NCBI GenBank assembly: GCA_002309765.1 | Contig: DBXY01000062.1 | Span: forward strand, 13,887-72,123 | DNA length: 58,237 bases | Reading direction: 5' to 3' | From: Verrucomicrobia bacterium UBA1200 | GTDB lineage: Bacteria > Verrucomicrobiota > Kiritimatiellia > RFP12 > UBA1067 | Shown here: positions 17,299-25,695 of the stretch, piece after piece | How the letters are laid out: each line of letters starts with the position of its first letter | Position numbering within the stretch: position 1 is the stretch's first letter | Program-made: the position numbers and the translations under genes | Notes under the pieces: generated by a model | The model's database searches: none | Seen by the model: the letters and a program-made list of their open reading frames with translations, nothing else | What the model was told of the DNA's origin: nothing

Positions 17299-18216
17299 TT
17301 ACTCCCTGAATATCTTGTTGAGGAATTCCGTAAGCTTCACAATGCCCACGAGCTTGCCTTTGTCGCGCACGTAACAGTTGGAACTTTTGTGCTTCATCAT
17401 CTCGCAGGCGACCTGAACGGCTGGGCTGTCGGGAGACACGACCGGATATTTGTCGTCCATTATCAAGGCGAGCGGCGTGTTGTGTTCGTTGTCGAGAACC
17501 TGCACGAACGGCTCGAAGTCGAGAATGGAGGAAAGGTCGTCCATCCAAAGGAAATGTTCGGGAATGCAGGCCCGCAGCAGATTGTCGGCGCAAACCACAC
17601 CCTTAAGATTTCCGCAGGTGTCGATCACGGGCAGTTCTGAGGCGTGCTCCGATATAAGGGTGCTTATGCACGTCTGCAGAGTGCCGTCGGCGCTGAGCGA
17701 GCAAAAGTCCCGCGTCATTATGTCCGCCGCCGTGAGAAATCTAGGCAGATACGCCTTGCCGCTCTCGAAAAAACGGAATATCTCGCCGGCGCTCATCATT
17801 CCCGCGACCAGATTGATATTGTTCGGATCGCCGAACGTCGTGCCGAGCCCGCGAAGCACCTTCAGGTACAACGCCGGCTGGTCACGGGGAATCAGCACCA
17901 TGAACACCACATGGACTTTGGCCGACACGTCCGGAAAATCAAACCCCGGCTTGCTGGTTGCCACCGCCGCAAAGGGCTGCGATATCCCGTCGATACGGGC
18001 ATGGGGAACCGCCAAACCGTCGGTAATCACCGTCGAGCCCATTTCCTCGCGCGCCAGCACCTCGTTGGTCAGTTTTTCGACATCGCCCAGCTGGTGGCGC
18101 TCGGCAAGCCGACGGACAAGCTTCTGAATAACGCCGTCGTGCGAGCTGTCGCCGCAGTTCGGCAAGACATCCTCGACATTGAAAAACGCCGTCAAATTAA
18201 GCCGTTGTTGTTTCAT
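17299..18216 (-). CDS. PTS EIIA (Ntr-type) protein with C-terminal CBS pair
   Basis: This is a 305-residue protein. The N-terminal half is an EIIA type-2 domain with the probable phosphohistidine His72 (DGLAVPHARIDG). From about residue 185 there are two CBS-type segments (ADIMTRDFCSLSADGTLQ...ELPVIDTCGNLKGVV, and YPVVSPDSPAVQVACEMM...KLVGIVKL), which commonly bind adenine nucleotides. Domain order and tight linkage to the downstream permease suggest it gates the transporter according to phosphorylation and energy state; that is inference. The start is the ATG at 18216, preceded by GAGGAG with about 7 bases spacing; the ATG at 18231 lies upstream of that RBS. Confidence 0.85.
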   Translation of the reverse strand: MKQQRLNLTAFFNVEDVLPNCGDSSHDGVIQKLVRRLAERHQLGDVEKLTNEVLAREEMGSTVITDGLAVPHARIDGISQPFAAVATSKPGFDFPDVSAKVHVVFMVLIPRDQPALYLKVLRGLGTTFGDPNNINLVAGMMSAGEIFRFFESGKAYLPRFLTAADIMTRDFCSLSADGTLQTCISTLISEHASELPVIDTCGNLKGVVCADNLLRACIPEHFLWMDDLSSILDFEPFVQVLDNEHNTPLALIMDDKYPVVSPDSPAVQVACEMMKHKSSNCYVRDKGKLVGIVKLTEFLNKIFRE

Positions 18217-18247
18217 GGCTTTTCTCCTCATCTGTGTTAGGATACGA

Positions 18248-18276
18248 ATTTTAGTCTTTCGGTTTACAATATGCAA
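18248..18276 (-). promoter_or_regulatory. sigma70-like promoter of the EIIA-CBS/permease operon
   Basis: On the - strand TTGCAT (18271-18276) and TAAAAT (18248-18253) are 17 bases apart, placing the start about 25 bases upstream of the ATG at 18216. Confidence 0.6.
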
Positions 18277-18493
18277 GGGTAAACTGCCCCCGCCCGGGTT
18301 TTTGAACAGAGGGTACATTTTTGCTCTTGCGCCGGAAAGGTGTGGTTTATATTTCTACTTTATCGATGATTTTTTTGAGATTTAGTCGGAATATAACGAT
18401 AATTTGGCTTATCCATTGACTTTATCGCACCTCGTCCGGCCAAAAAATGGAATTTTTATATTTCATTCGCCATAAAAGTAAATTTCTGTTCAT

Positions 18494-18580
18494 GCTCTTT
18501 GAAATGGTGTAGTTTTTATTGTTCCAAGCCTCTTGAAATGGTGTATGTTTTCGATGTTGAAGCCTCTTGATTTGGTGTAG
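18494..18580 (+). repeat. three direct repeats of a 19-bp unit at exactly 34-bp spacing
   Basis: Units at 18494-18512, 18528-18546 and 18562-18580 follow the pattern GCYTCTTGAAATGGTGTAK with a few changes (the third has TTT for AAA). The intervals are AT-rich. They sit in a roughly 500-base stretch (18277-18738) that otherwise shows no gene. They may be a regulator array or the multiple terminal repeats of a lost insertion element of IS21 type; no transposase is present. Confidence 0.6.
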
Positions 18581-18738
18581 ACACTATTGGCCGCCCAATG
18601 TATGGAACAGGCAACCAGGAAGCACCTTTGATAAAAAATTATGAGGTGCGCGTCATATTATATTATGCCGCTCCTTCCTTTTGGCAGATCGGATTTGCCA
18701 TAGACATTAAGGAGGTACTGTTTTTTTTCTGAAACAAC

Positions 18739-18767
18739 TTGACCATACTGCTTCTTCCGTTTAAAAT
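18739..18767 (+). promoter_or_regulatory. sigma70-like promoter placing +1 at the start codon
   Basis: TTGACC (18739-18744) and TAAAAT (18762-18767) are 17 bases apart. The predicted start coincides with the ATG at 18776. A strong AAGGAGGT-like sequence at 18709-18715 lies upstream of the promoter and precedes no usable ORF. Confidence 0.55.
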
Positions 18768-18775
18768 TTCGTGCC

Positions 18776-19495
18776 ATGAGCTACAGAGACTATACAGAAA
18801 GTTGGACGGAGAACGTTAAGCGGAACAGAACCATTTCCGACGTTCCAGTTATTCGGGGCGGCATAAACCAGAAGCTTGAAAACTACGGAACGTTTCCGGA
18901 CGGGACGAATTATCTTTTTCTCACGACAACGAATGCGAGCAAGTACAACGCCTACCAGTTTTTCGTCGATTTCACGGAAAACTACGGGATGTACCTGAGA
19001 GCCAAGGACATAATCCTTTTGTGCGATGATTACAGACTGGAGCGGCGGCTCAGCAACATTATGTGCGGCTTGGCCTGCGCGTTCCCGTTCGGAAACAAGA
19101 TAGAGTTTTACTGCAACGAAGAGCCCTTCCCGTTTTGGAGAAACTACTACCACATCAGCAACTACGTCCTGTTCACGGAACTTTCCGGGTGGGACGGCGA
19201 GGAACAGCTTTTCCTGAACAAAATTTCCGGAAAGATTACCCCGGACATATTCGCGGAAAATCCCGGAAAAAGAGAGATTTTTCTAAATTCCGTGTTTTCG
19301 CAAATCTGTAAAATCCGCCCGTTTCTGGACAGGATTGTCCACACAGATCCCCCGTTTGAGGGCAGACCTTCCACGGCGAGAAAAATCTGGAGAATTTTGG
19401 AGGAACTGACGATCAAGCAGCAGCCTGCTGACAGTTACGAGAGTGAGAAGAAAAGCACCGTCAGCAGAATCACCGGGAGTAGATACCGCATATAG
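18776..19495 (+). CDS. hypothetical protein, low-GC, leaderless candidate
   Basis: This 239-residue ORF has no recognised family. It has an even soluble composition with many aromatics (GTFPDGTNYLFLTTTN, LRAKDIILLCDDYRLERR, EEPFPFWRNYYHISNYV) and no signal peptide or membrane segment. GC content is lower than the flanks, so it is probably acquired. There is no Shine-Dalgarno; a good promoter predicts transcription starting at the ATG. The last 60 bases overlap the 3' end of the convergent sodium symporter gene, and the C-terminal residues there (STVSRITGSRYRI) may be read-through into foreign sequence, meaning the original 3' end could be lost. Confidence 0.55.
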   Translation: MSYRDYTESWTENVKRNRTISDVPVIRGGINQKLENYGTFPDGTNYLFLTTTNASKYNAYQFFVDFTENYGMYLRAKDIILLCDDYRLERRLSNIMCGLACAFPFGNKIEFYCNEEPFPFWRNYYHISNYVLFTELSGWDGEEQLFLNKISGKITPDIFAENPGKREIFLNSVFSQICKIRPFLDRIVHTDPPFEGRPSTARKIWRILEELTIKQQPADSYESEKKSTVSRITGSRYRI

Positions 19496-20787
19496 GGGCA
19501 GAGCCAATCGGGAAGCCGTATGCCGAGGCCGGCCGATGCCTCATCGCGAAACGCCCGCCATCCCCAACCCACCGGCCAGACCGAGAAGACGCAGGAGGCC
19601 AATGCGCCGAGCGGCAGCCAAAACTGGCTGAAAAGATAATCTTCGCAATCGAGAATCGTCTTTCCGCCGCCAAAGGGATGAATATCCTTCCAAACGTTGT
19701 AACCCAACACGCAAGGCAGGGAAAAAACCAGAACCGCAGCGCCGACGACAAGCGATGCCTGAATCCGGCTCCAGCCCAACTCGTCCATCAGCCCGCCAAT
19801 CAGACACTCGAACACCGCGATCATCGTTGTCAACGCCGCCAGCGACAAGAAGAGGAAGAAGATCGCTCCCCAGAAACGCCCGCCGGCCATATTCGCAAAA
19901 ACCTTTGGAAGGGCGATAAAAATCAACCCGGGGCCGGCCGAGACATCCACCCCGAAACTGGAACAGGCGGGAAAGATGATGACGCCCGCGAGCAACGCCA
20001 CGCAAGTATCGATGGCGATGATCCAGATGCTCTCGGTAACCATAGTGTGGCTGCGGTCGGTATAACTGCCGAAAATCGTCATACACCCCACTCCGGTTGA
20101 AAGGGTGAAGAACGCCTGCCCCATCGCGTCAAACACCGCCCGCAGGGGATGTTCCATAAACTTGCCCCAATCGGGCGCCAGATAAAACGACATCCCCTTC
20201 CAAGCGTTCGGAAGGGAGAGCGACTTGACCGCCAGAACGCCGATCAACATCAACAGCGAGATCATCATCCACTTGGTTGCGCGTTCCACGCCTTCCTGGA
20301 CACCGCCCATGCAAAGCGCCGTTGTGATCGCAACCGCCACCGCCATGAAGGTAATGCCCAACGGCGCAGACCCCAACAATGCGTTGAAAGCGGCTTCCGC
20401 CCCTTCCGCCGTCGGCATTCCCGCCGGCCGCATGTAATCGGTGTAATACTTCAGCAGCCAACCTGCGACATCGGAATAATAGAGCATCAACAGGAAGTTG
20501 CCGGCGAAAACCACCCTGCCCACGCTCCCCCAAAAACGCCGTGTCCCTTCCGGTGCCAGATGGCGCATCGCATTGGAGATGCCCATTTTGGCGCCCCGGC
20601 CGATAGTCAATTCCGCCATCAGCAGCGGAAACCCGAGCAAAGCGAGGAATACCAAATAAACGAGAACAAACGCCGCGCCACCGTTCTGCCCCACCACAAA
20701 CGGAAACCGCCAAACGTTTCCCAGCCCGACGGCGCAACCGGCCGCAAGCATCAGGAATCCCAGCCTTGAACTAAGTTTCGCTCTCAT
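19435..20787 (-). CDS. sodium-dependent neurotransmitter-symporter (NSS/SNF) family transporter
   Basis: This 450-residue inner-membrane protein has about 11-12 hydrophobic segments. The first helix carries the family signature (GFLMLAAGCAVGLGNVWRFPF, then GQNGGAAFVLVYLVF), where the backbone binds Na+ and the amino acid. Bacterial members such as LeuT, TnaT and MhsT import amino acids with sodium. GGAGG lies 5 bases before the ATG. It is the last gene of a five-gene - strand run. The 3' end overlaps a convergent ORF by 61 bases, and no terminator is visible. Confidence 0.93.
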   Translation of the reverse strand: MRAKLSSRLGFLMLAAGCAVGLGNVWRFPFVVGQNGGAAFVLVYLVFLALLGFPLLMAELTIGRGAKMGISNAMRHLAPEGTRRFWGSVGRVVFAGNFLLMLYYSDVAGWLLKYYTDYMRPAGMPTAEGAEAAFNALLGSAPLGITFMAVAVAITTALCMGGVQEGVERATKWMMISLLMLIGVLAVKSLSLPNAWKGMSFYLAPDWGKFMEHPLRAVFDAMGQAFFTLSTGVGCMTIFGSYTDRSHTMVTESIWIIAIDTCVALLAGVIIFPACSSFGVDVSAGPGLIFIALPKVFANMAGGRFWGAIFFLFLSLAALTTMIAVFECLIGGLMDELGWSRIQASLVVGAAVLVFSLPCVLGYNVWKDIHPFGGGKTILDCEDYLFSQFWLPLGALASCVFSVWPVGWGWRAFRDEASAGLGIRLPDWLCPYMRYLLPVILLTVLFFSLS

Positions 20788-20829
20788 GGCACCTCCACGC
20801 GGCTTGATTTCCGTTCAGGCCGCAACCGG

Positions 20830-23517
20830 TCAACGGTCTTTCCGCAACTCCAACCGCACCGCCGTGGCGTCGCAACTGTTTTCCTGCTCGGTGATCCCGG
20901 ACCCAACGACAATCTCCAGCCGGGAACCGGTCTTGAGCGGCTGCCGATCCAGTCGGAACGTTTGCAAGGTAATCGGCTTAGGTATGCCGCGCACCAGTTC
21001 CTTGCGGAACAGCGACTGGCCGTCCAACACCACCGACACGTCAACCCGGCCCGCACCCTGGTTCAAGGAACGGAATCGCGCGCTTATGCTGTATTCGCCA
21101 TCCTCCGGCACGGTGAACCGCAGTACCGCGCGACCGCCGCCGGGCGTGCCGCTCGGTTCGGGATGCATCATCAGCTCGCCGGGTTCCAGCCGGTTTTTAG
21201 CGCCGCCGGTCGCGCCGGGGATCAACACCGCCAAATCGCTGTCGTTCGCCACCACGTAACAATTGGGCATGGACGAGATTCCGCGCACCCGGCCGGCGGG
21301 ACAAAACCGTCCTTCACCCCAAATGCCGCCTTCCTCGGCCGGATCCTGACGGCGCAAGAAAACCCACCACGCGCCGTTTTCATCGCGGAACGGGTTGGTG
21401 CTGACACTGTCGAAGGCGGCTGCCACCGCATGGGCCGGACGGTAAACCACCGCGCCGGAATCGCTGTCGGACGCCGCCGCCGGAGAATAGAACACCAAAG
21501 CAAAGTCGCGGGCTTCCTTGAAATCCACCTTAAGCTTAGCTAGCTGCGCCCCCTTCATAATCGACGTTTCGGTTTGCTCGCCGCGGTAACGCTCCACCAG
21601 ATATTTCTCCGACGGGTCAAGCCCCTGGAGGGAGAACGCGAAGGAACGTTCCGCGCATTCCGGGCGGCTAAAAACAATCGCGAATCCTCCGTTCAAATCC
21701 GGCCGGTGCATCTGATACCCGCACATTTGGTTGAGCGCGAGCGTGGTGGGGCCGGTCTGGGGATAGAAGTCGCCCATAAACCCGGTACGCATCCGGGCGG
21801 CGGCGGCAAACACCCGCTTGAACCAACGGGTTTCCCGCTCGGAGAACTCGCGGCGGACGATGCCGCCGTTCCAATCGCTCGGAGTGAACACGCTGCCAGC
21901 GCTGACGGAACTGAAGAAACCGTAGTCGTCGAAAACCGCGCCGGGGGTGGTTTCGCTGCCTTGGAAGGGCTGGAAACAGATAGTGTTCATGGTAATGTTC
22001 TGCACATCCAGTATCTGGTCAATATCGCCGTGATGGCCAATGGCAAAATCGGTGCGGCAATAGGAGTGGCTGCGGGCTATAGTCTCGATGTCGATGCGCC
22101 GTCCGCCACTGGCACAGTTTTCGATCAGCAAATCGGGAAAACGTTTTTTGAGCGAGTCCCACAACAGGTACAGCCCCGCGATGTGTTTGGCCTCGGTAAC
22201 ACCGATACGATCCGGCGCGTCGTTAGCATTCCAAAGCGGCATCGGATCGAGGTTGAAATCCTGACGGTAAACGCTGATCCGATTCTCACGGATAATCTTG
22301 CTGAGCATCTCGAAAACATATTCGCGGCATTCGGGATTGCCGAGGTTTACCAACAGCGGACGGTCTTTTTTCCCGCCCTGCCAATCGACCGGCAACATCC
22401 ACTGCGGGTGGTTCTTCGCGAACGGCATATCGCCCATCGAGCGTTCCGGCTCAAACCAGAGCAGAAACTTCATTCCAGCAGCTGCTGCGGCATCGGAAAC
22501 CCGGCGCAGGTTGCCGTCGGGATGAATGTTCGGGTTGACCTTCCAGAATCCGGTGTACGGCCACCACAAACTGCCGCAGTTGGGATAAGGATCGGGATCG
22601 TGCGGCGGACCGTACCAACCGGCATCCACCCAAAAAGTGTTGAAGGGCATGCGGTTCTTGACCGACCAGTCGATAATGTCAAGCATCATCCCATCCGGCT
22701 TGTTTCCGCCGCCGGCGGTGATGGGCAACAGCGGCTCGATCAAATTCCCCTTGCCGTCGCGAGGCAGTTTCTCGTCAATCATAAACCGGTGCATCATGGT
22801 CTTGGCGGCGTTCACCGTGATGCCGTCGCGCCGCATCAGCAGGATTGACGGCTGGCGGAGCGTCTCGCCCGGCAACAGCTTGAAATGGGTGCGACGCATC
22901 CCGGCCCGCACCCGCAGCCCGACCTCGGTCGCCTCAAACCGCGCCGTCCATCCGCCGGTCCAACCCAACCCGATTTCAATGCCGTGCGTTTCGTCGAAAT
23001 CGATTCCGAAGAACGGCAGCCACGCCGAGGACGACCGCCCTTCGGCCACATCCAGCACAACTTTGCTCTTTTGCCCCACGCTGGTCCCCAAACGGTGGTT
23101 GAAGGGGGTGAAATCGTTGGCGGTGCACACGGTGCCGGAAAAAGTGCGCAACCCCGCCCCGCCCCAAACGGGGAATACCTGGTCGATGGTCTGGAAAGAA
23201 TCCACAACGCCGGTTTGGCCATAACCAATGTTGGCCAGCTCCGGGGTCACCTCCACCGCCGGGAAATTTTTGTAGAATTTCCAAGTGTCGCGCAACTCCA
23301 GTTTGCCGTCGGCGGAACGGAAGACCCGGCAGACCGTCTTGAAATGTTCGTTGTCCTCGCCCGGCAACAACTCTGCCGCGCTTTCGAAAGAAAACGGCTG
23401 GCCGTCGTAAGTGAACGAATGCAACCCTTTTTTCTGTAACTCCAGAAAGGTTGGAACTTTCGCGTTGGCCAGCCCAACGCACCACAACACGGTTAGAAAC
23501 GCAACGGTCTTTTTCAT
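20830..23517 (-). CDS. secreted GH36-type alpha-galactosidase with C-terminal carbohydrate-binding-like domain
   Basis: This is an 895-residue protein with a signal peptide (MKKTVAFLTVLWCVGLANA). An N-terminal beta-sandwich of about 270 residues leads into a TIM barrel with FNTFWVDAGWYG, MKFLLWFEPERSMGD, VYRQDFNLDP (Asp420, probable nucleophile), ENCASGGRRID and YCRTDFAIG (Asp490, probable acid/base). These are the GH36 landmarks. The last 180 residues hold a beta domain (GGGRAVLRFTVPEDGEYSISARFRSL) resembling NPCBM/CBM modules. It probably removes terminal alpha-galactose in the periplasm or outside the cell. GGAGG lies 8 bases before the start. Confidence 0.88.
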   Translation of the reverse strand: MKKTVAFLTVLWCVGLANAKVPTFLELQKKGLHSFTYDGQPFSFESAAELLPGEDNEHFKTVCRVFRSADGKLELRDTWKFYKNFPAVEVTPELANIGYGQTGVVDSFQTIDQVFPVWGGAGLRTFSGTVCTANDFTPFNHRLGTSVGQKSKVVLDVAEGRSSSAWLPFFGIDFDETHGIEIGLGWTGGWTARFEATEVGLRVRAGMRRTHFKLLPGETLRQPSILLMRRDGITVNAAKTMMHRFMIDEKLPRDGKGNLIEPLLPITAGGGNKPDGMMLDIIDWSVKNRMPFNTFWVDAGWYGPPHDPDPYPNCGSLWWPYTGFWKVNPNIHPDGNLRRVSDAAAAAGMKFLLWFEPERSMGDMPFAKNHPQWMLPVDWQGGKKDRPLLVNLGNPECREYVFEMLSKIIRENRISVYRQDFNLDPMPLWNANDAPDRIGVTEAKHIAGLYLLWDSLKKRFPDLLIENCASGGRRIDIETIARSHSYCRTDFAIGHHGDIDQILDVQNITMNTICFQPFQGSETTPGAVFDDYGFFSSVSAGSVFTPSDWNGGIVRREFSERETRWFKRVFAAAARMRTGFMGDFYPQTGPTTLALNQMCGYQMHRPDLNGGFAIVFSRPECAERSFAFSLQGLDPSEKYLVERYRGEQTETSIMKGAQLAKLKVDFKEARDFALVFYSPAAASDSDSGAVVYRPAHAVAAAFDSVSTNPFRDENGAWWVFLRRQDPAEEGGIWGEGRFCPAGRVRGISSMPNCYVVANDSDLAVLIPGATGGAKNRLEPGELMMHPEPSGTPGGGRAVLRFTVPEDGEYSISARFRSLNQGAGRVDVSVVLDGQSLFRKELVRGIPKPITLQTFRLDRQPLKTGSRLEIVVGSGITEQENSCDATAVRLELRKDR

Positions 23518-23542
23518 CCTTTATCCTCCGGCTTTTTTGCGG

Positions 23543-25681
23543 TTATAACGCGTTGAATGTCACGGTATGGCTGCCGGACTCCACATTGTCCAGAACCCAG
23601 CGGTTTCCGACCAACTCCGGACGGATCTTTTTACCGTCTAACTTCAATGTGCCGCCATGCCACGCCGGAATTTCAACCCGCGCGGTGGTGTTGTACGGAA
23701 TTGTAAACGCCAGCTTATACGCGGCCTTGCTCTGCCGCACGCTGACCGTGACCCGCCCCCGTACGGTCGGGACAAAACCTTCGACCACGTTAAGCGAACC
23801 CAATTGCGGACGGATCAGAATCTTGCCGAAACCAGGGGTAAGCGGGCGCACGCCAACCACGAAACGGGGGATGATATTCGCCGGAACCGCGCCCCAGGCG
23901 TGGTTCCAATCCTGATTCGACTTGTACTGGTTGTCCCACGCCTCCATGGTGATGGTGGACCCCGCGTTGAGCATATTCATCCAGCTGCGTTTGTCGGACC
24001 GCGACATCAGCTCGATGGCGTAATCCTCCAAGCCGGCCTCAAACAACCCCTCCAACAGGTACTGCGCGGCATAAACGCTGCACGACATTCCCCGCCACCG
24101 GACGAACTCCGCCACGCGGGGAACCTCCTCCGGCGGCACCAGCCCAAACGCCAACGGCATTATGTTCGCGTGGATCGAAGCGTGCGCCGCGCCCTCGCCG
24201 TCAACGTAGCAACCGCGCTCGGCATTGTAAAAAGCGTACTGGAAGGCATCATAGGCGGCTGCCGCCAATTTCTTGAATTCGGCCGCGTCATCGGCTTTTC
24301 CCAACACTTGGGCGATATCCGCCATTTGCCGCAAGTTGTGGATGCGGAAAGCGTTGATCACGGTGTTGACATTTCTGAATTCAAACCCGTCGCGTTCGGC
24401 GACCGGCCAGTCCACAATGTCGCGGCTGCCATCTGACATCGCGGTGTCGGGTCCTTTGGTTTCCAGCAAACCGTCGGACTGCCGGGCGCAGAAAGACAGA
24501 AGTTTCTTCTGTTTCAATTCGTCGTACCAGCGTGACAAAGCCTCGGTGTTGCCGGTGTACATCCAATCCTGCCACGCTATCATGATGGAATGCTGTTTCC
24601 ACTCGGTCGGCCAAGTCGGATGCCTCATCAAATGGTCGAGCGTATAGCGTGCCAGCGTGTATTCACGGTCTAAACTGTAGTGGCAGAGCTGGTTGATATA
24701 GGCATCTGCCTCGTAGGGGATGCGCTCCCGATCGCCATCCACATACACTCCCGCAAAGGTGGTGGCGCGGATGCTGTATTTACAAAAACTGTAAACGCGG
24801 TTCAATGCGTCATTGTCGGAAACGAAATTCGCCGCTTTGTTGTCGAAAGGATAGGTTACCGCGATCTGGCGGATGGTTTGTTTGGTGATCGGGAAGGGAC
24901 ATTGCTCAACCTCGACATACCGGAAAGGCATAATTACGCCAATCTCCGGCGGCATCCGGACGGCCGCCCCGGAAGTGTTGCGCTTGTCCGCCATCAGCGG
25001 AACGCGATAAACGCCCTGGTCGGTCAACGCGCCACGAACTTTGGCGTAACGGATGGTCAACCCGGGTTTGGTGTCCACGTTGTTGCCGATGGCCTTCTCA
25101 CCAAGGTGCAGTACGTAATCGCCGCCGCGCCGCATATCACGGGGCGGAAGCAACTCCACCCATCCGAAAGCCGCGCGACCGAAATCAACGAACACCCGTC
25201 CCGCCGCGTTGGTGACGATCCGCGCCGGCTCTACGTGGCGCTGGGCCAGCGGATAGCGCAACGGGGTGTCGTCGCCCAGTTCCCCGGCGGTCTTAAAGGC
25301 GTAATTCAGCGACCACGGGCCCTCTTTGCCCTTGCGGTCCCAAACCTTGACGCGCCAGCAGATCTGGCGGTCGCCCGGCAACGGACCGCCCGCGTACGGC
25401 ACGAAGACCGATTTGGGGCTTTCCACCTTCCCGGAGTCCCACAGGTCGGGAGAATCGGTTTTAAACAGCGAAGTGTCGGTGGCCACCTGAATCCGGTAGG
25501 CGGTCTGGCAGTCGCCGTCGCGGCCGTCCTTGAAGCACCAGGAAAATTCCGGGGTACTGTCGGTTACCGCCACCAGTCCCGGTTTGGCCAGCAGTTCGCA
25601 CATCAGTTGGTCGGGCGTGAGCGCCTGCGCCATCAAGGCGCTAAAAACGCAAAGCGCGAATAAGATTCTCCCGTTTTTCAT
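23543..25681 (-). CDS. secreted GH78-like alpha-L-rhamnosidase
   Basis: This 712-residue protein has a signal peptide (MKNGRILFALCVFSALMAQA). An N-terminal fibronectin-like domain follows (AYRIQVATDTSLF, CWRVKVWDRKGKEGPWS), then a beta domain, then an (alpha/alpha)6 barrel. The stretch VYVDGDRERIPYEADAYINQ corresponds to the acid-rich GH78 motif carrying the general acid. A C-terminal beta-sandwich (GFGKILIRPQLG, GRVTVSVRQ) closes the enzyme. The start is the ATG at 25681 with AAGGAG 6 bases upstream; an upstream extension has no support. It lies 25 bases before GH36 and 14 bases after the methyltransferase. The substrate is expected to be rhamnosides, with moderate certainty. Confidence 0.8.
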   Translation of the reverse strand: MKNGRILFALCVFSALMAQALTPDQLMCELLAKPGLVAVTDSTPEFSWCFKDGRDGDCQTAYRIQVATDTSLFKTDSPDLWDSGKVESPKSVFVPYAGGPLPGDRQICWRVKVWDRKGKEGPWSLNYAFKTAGELGDDTPLRYPLAQRHVEPARIVTNAAGRVFVDFGRAAFGWVELLPPRDMRRGGDYVLHLGEKAIGNNVDTKPGLTIRYAKVRGALTDQGVYRVPLMADKRNTSGAAVRMPPEIGVIMPFRYVEVEQCPFPITKQTIRQIAVTYPFDNKAANFVSDNDALNRVYSFCKYSIRATTFAGVYVDGDRERIPYEADAYINQLCHYSLDREYTLARYTLDHLMRHPTWPTEWKQHSIMIAWQDWMYTGNTEALSRWYDELKQKKLLSFCARQSDGLLETKGPDTAMSDGSRDIVDWPVAERDGFEFRNVNTVINAFRIHNLRQMADIAQVLGKADDAAEFKKLAAAAYDAFQYAFYNAERGCYVDGEGAAHASIHANIMPLAFGLVPPEEVPRVAEFVRWRGMSCSVYAAQYLLEGLFEAGLEDYAIELMSRSDKRSWMNMLNAGSTITMEAWDNQYKSNQDWNHAWGAVPANIIPRFVVGVRPLTPGFGKILIRPQLGSLNVVEGFVPTVRGRVTVSVRQSKAAYKLAFTIPYNTTARVEIPAWHGGTLKLDGKKIRPELVGNRWVLDNVESGSHTVTFNAL

Positions 25682-25695
25682 TTTGACTCCTTGGT

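Noticed and set aside
21574..22848. 424-codon + strand open frame
   Set aside because: Antisense to the GH36 gene, whose catalytic motifs are clear; a product of high GC content.
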